Shown here one piece after another: positions 62,687 to 64,000 of a stretch of DNA of 64,000 bases. Below the pieces are notes generated by a model that saw only the letters and a list, made by a program, of their open reading frames with translations, made no database searches and was not told the DNA's origin. The translations under genes and the position numbers were made by a program. Within the stretch, counting starts at the first letter, position 1. The number at the start of each line of letters is the position of its first letter. The DNA lies in contig NZ_JABXJG010000002.1 in assembly GCF_013375535.1 (NCBI RefSeq), positions 124,001 to 188,000 of the forward strand, given 5' to 3'. Source of the stretch: Sphingobium sp. 15-1. GTDB taxonomy: Bacteria; Pseudomonadota; Alphaproteobacteria; Sphingomonadales; Sphingomonadaceae.

Positions 62687-63744
62687 GCGGGGGCGCGAGC
62701 CAGGAAGAGAATGAAGGCACGATCCCGGTCCGCGCTGGCTCCGCCTTTGACGAGGGGGGCCTGGCGCGCTGGATGGCAGCGCATGTGCCGGGCTTCGCCG
62801 GGCCGATGACCGTCGAGCGGTTCAAGGGCGGCCAGTCCAATCCGACCTACAAGCTGGTCACGCCCGGCGCTTCCTACGTGCTCCGCCGCAAGCCGCCCGG
62901 CCCGATCCTCCAGGGCGCGCATGCGGTGGAGCGCGAGGCGGCCGTGCTGGTCGCGCTGGAGAAGGCGGACTTCCCCGTGGCGCACGTTCATGCGCTGTGC
63001 ACGGACGATGCGATCATCGGCACCGGCTTTTATGTCATGGACATGGTGGAAGGCCGCATCTTCTGGGATGCGACCCTTCCGAACATCGCGGCAGTCGACC
63101 GGCCCGCCTATTTCGACGCGATGAACGAAACGATCGCGGCGCTCCATAAGGTGGATTACCGGGCGATCGGCCTTGCGGATTACGGGAAAGCCGGAAATTA
63201 TTTCGCCCGGCAGATCAGCCGCTGGTCAAGGCAATATCTGGACGACGAACTCGCCGGCCGCGATCCGAACATGGACAGGCTGATCGAATGGCTGCCCGCC
63301 AACATCCCGCCGGGCGAGGAGGTGTCGATCGTCCATGGCGATTTCCGCATCGACAATATGATCTTCCATCCGACCGAACCCCGCATCCTTGCGGTGCTCG
63401 ATTGGGAATTGTCTACCCTAGGCCATCCGCTCGCTGATTTCGCCTATCATGCGATCATGTACCACATGCCGCCGCACATCGTCGCGGGGCTGGCAGGCAG
63501 CGATCTGGCTGCGCTCAACATCCCGCGCGAGGCGGACTATATCGCCGCCTATTGCGCCAGGACCGGCCGCGACGGCATCGCCGGCTACCGTTTCTACACG
63601 GCGTTCAATTTCTTCCGGCTCGCGGCGATCTTCCATGGCATAAAGGGCCGCGTGCTGCGGGGGACCGCCGCTTCCGGGCAGGCTGCGGAGCGGGCGAAGA
63701 TGTTCCCCGAACTGGCCGCGATCGCGCGGCGCCAGATGGAATGA
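62683..63744 (+). CDS. APH-type phosphotransferase (ACAD10/LvaA-like)
   Basis: 353 residues, ATG overlapping the ACAD stop (ATGA). Kinase-like fold: FKGGQSNPTYKLVTPGASYVLRRKPPG (nucleotide lysine), IVHGDFRIDNMIFHP (catalytic HGD loop) and VLDWELSTLGHPLADFAYH (metal-binding DWE). In ACAD10/11 and in the levulinate LvaA system, such kinases phosphorylate the 4-hydroxyl of a hydroxyacyl-CoA, and the partner ACAD then eliminates phosphate. The tight overlap with an ACAD supports this reading over antibiotic resistance. Confidence 0.9.
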   Translation: MSGGASQEENEGTIPVRAGSAFDEGGLARWMAAHVPGFAGPMTVERFKGGQSNPTYKLVTPGASYVLRRKPPGPILQGAHAVEREAAVLVALEKADFPVAHVHALCTDDAIIGTGFYVMDMVEGRIFWDATLPNIAAVDRPAYFDAMNETIAALHKVDYRAIGLADYGKAGNYFARQISRWSRQYLDDELAGRDPNMDRLIEWLPANIPPGEEVSIVHGDFRIDNMIFHPTEPRILAVLDWELSTLGHPLADFAYHAIMYHMPPHIVAGLAGSDLAALNIPREADYIAAYCARTGRDGIAGYRFYTAFNFFRLAAIFHGIKGRVLRGTAASGQAAERAKMFPELAAIARRQME

Positions 63745-63765
63745 GCGGCGACGCCGGATCGGCCG

Positions 63766-64000
63766 TCAGGTCAGGATCAGGCGCCGCGCTTTGGCGAGGT
63801 TCGCGACGAGTTCCGGCTTGGTCTGGTGATTGAGCGCCACCCATGCGGGCTGACCGGGGGCGCTGCGCCAGGCTTCGCTGAGGGGGCTGTTGTCGACGGT
63901 GTCGAACCCTATCCGATCGAACAGTTCCGCGACCAGATCGATCGCTTCGGGAAAGTTGCTGGAGATCGGCACCGCAATTCGGTCCGGCGCGCCCGCCGGT
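63766..64000 (-). CDS. Rossmann-type NAD(P)-binding protein, F420H2:NADP oxidoreductase-like (5' partial)
   Basis: The gene enters from beyond the window end; 77 C-terminal residues are visible. DRIAVPISSNFPEAIDLVAELFDRIGFDTVDNSPLSEAWRSAPGQPAW resembles the end of NADPH-dependent F420-reductase-like proteins, which share VxxLIDxLGFDxVDxGPLxEGWR. It is convergent with the kinase gene, 21 bases apart. The N-terminal nucleotide-binding half is not in view, so the name is tentative. Confidence 0.65.
   Translation of the reverse strand, partial: PAGAPDRIAVPISSNFPEAIDLVAELFDRIGFDTVDNSPLSEAWRSAPGQPAWVALNHQTKPELVANLAKARRLILT

Noticed and set aside
62683-63744. Aminoglycoside resistance kinase
   Set aside because: The fold is APH-like, but the start overlaps an acyl-CoA dehydrogenase gene, as in ACAD10-type metabolic kinases, so a resistance role is unlikely.

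Overview
This 64 kb window reads as the chromosome or a large replicon of an aerobic alphaproteobacterium of the sphingomonad group (Sphingobium/Novosphingobium/Sphingomonas-like). The assignment is inference. It rests on high GC content, three large TonB-dependent receptors with an EIIVTAxKRE plug start, palindromic repeats of the type that translates as FPRRRES...AFAGMT, and dense aromatic-catabolism genes. I see no rRNA, tRNA, CRISPR array or replication origin.

Region 1 (1-15.65 kb) is an electron-transfer island. The + strand carries the end of a GlcG/HbpS-type heme-binding protein, a predicted outer-membrane barrel protein and a decaheme cytochrome with a C-terminal LVIVD beta-propeller, packed as one operon. 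The - strand carries a TTG-started flavoprotein fused to two cyclic-nucleotide-binding domains and a four-cluster ferredoxin module, a cytochrome-b-like membrane protein, and a membrane-anchored protein joining an FHA domain to ten periplasmic heme motifs. A CcmI-like TPR protein (cytochrome c maturation) and a CpdA-like phosphodiesterase lie beside them. Palindromic repeats overlap the ends of two cytochrome genes. A lower-GC stretch (about 7.0-8.2 kb) holds two small membrane proteins.

Region 2 (15.7-30.7 kb) starts with TonB receptor 1 and a set of SDR, NTF2-like, alpha/beta hydrolase, VOC and EthD genes; the first SDR is broken by one extra A. A tight operon follows: IclR regulator, CoA ligase, citryl-CoA-lyase-like protein, hydroxyquinol 1,2-dioxygenase, YciI-like protein, NTF2-like protein, maleylacetate reductase. 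An AraC regulator lies convergent at its end. This is a lower pathway from hydroxyquinol through maleylacetate to 3-oxoadipate.

Region 3 (31-53 kb) holds TonB receptor 2, a Tat-exported flavoprotein with a cytochrome c, an SDR, an NTF2-like protein and a TfdB-like flavin monooxygenase. An IS66-type element (39160-40881, with terminal repeats and a target duplication) has separated the start codon of a fumarylacetoacetase-family gene from its body. Next come two type I extradiol dioxygenases with complete active-site sets, a quinone oxidoreductase, an ACMSD-type amidohydrolase, a GntR regulator, a five-gene minus-strand operon, and two further FAA hydrolase genes that encode the same protein over about 302 residues.

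Region 4 (53-64 kb) is TonB receptor 3, an MFS transporter, an acyl-CoA synthetase, a PQQ membrane dehydrogenase and an acyl-CoA dehydrogenase/APH-kinase pair that resembles the levulinate (Lva) logic of phosphorylating 4-hydroxyacyl-CoA. A partial Rossmann protein runs off the end.

Regions 2-4 together look like uptake and stepwise breakdown of a complex phenolic compound: ring hydroxylation, three possible ring-cleavage routes, side-chain activation through CoA, and periplasmic oxidations that would pass electrons to cytochrome c and quinone. The substrate cannot be named from sequence. A recurrent AT-rich TCGA-centred motif (TATCGAATAT or TTTTCGATTATT followed by a TTGACG-like box) lies upstream of several of these transcription units and is a candidate shared operator.
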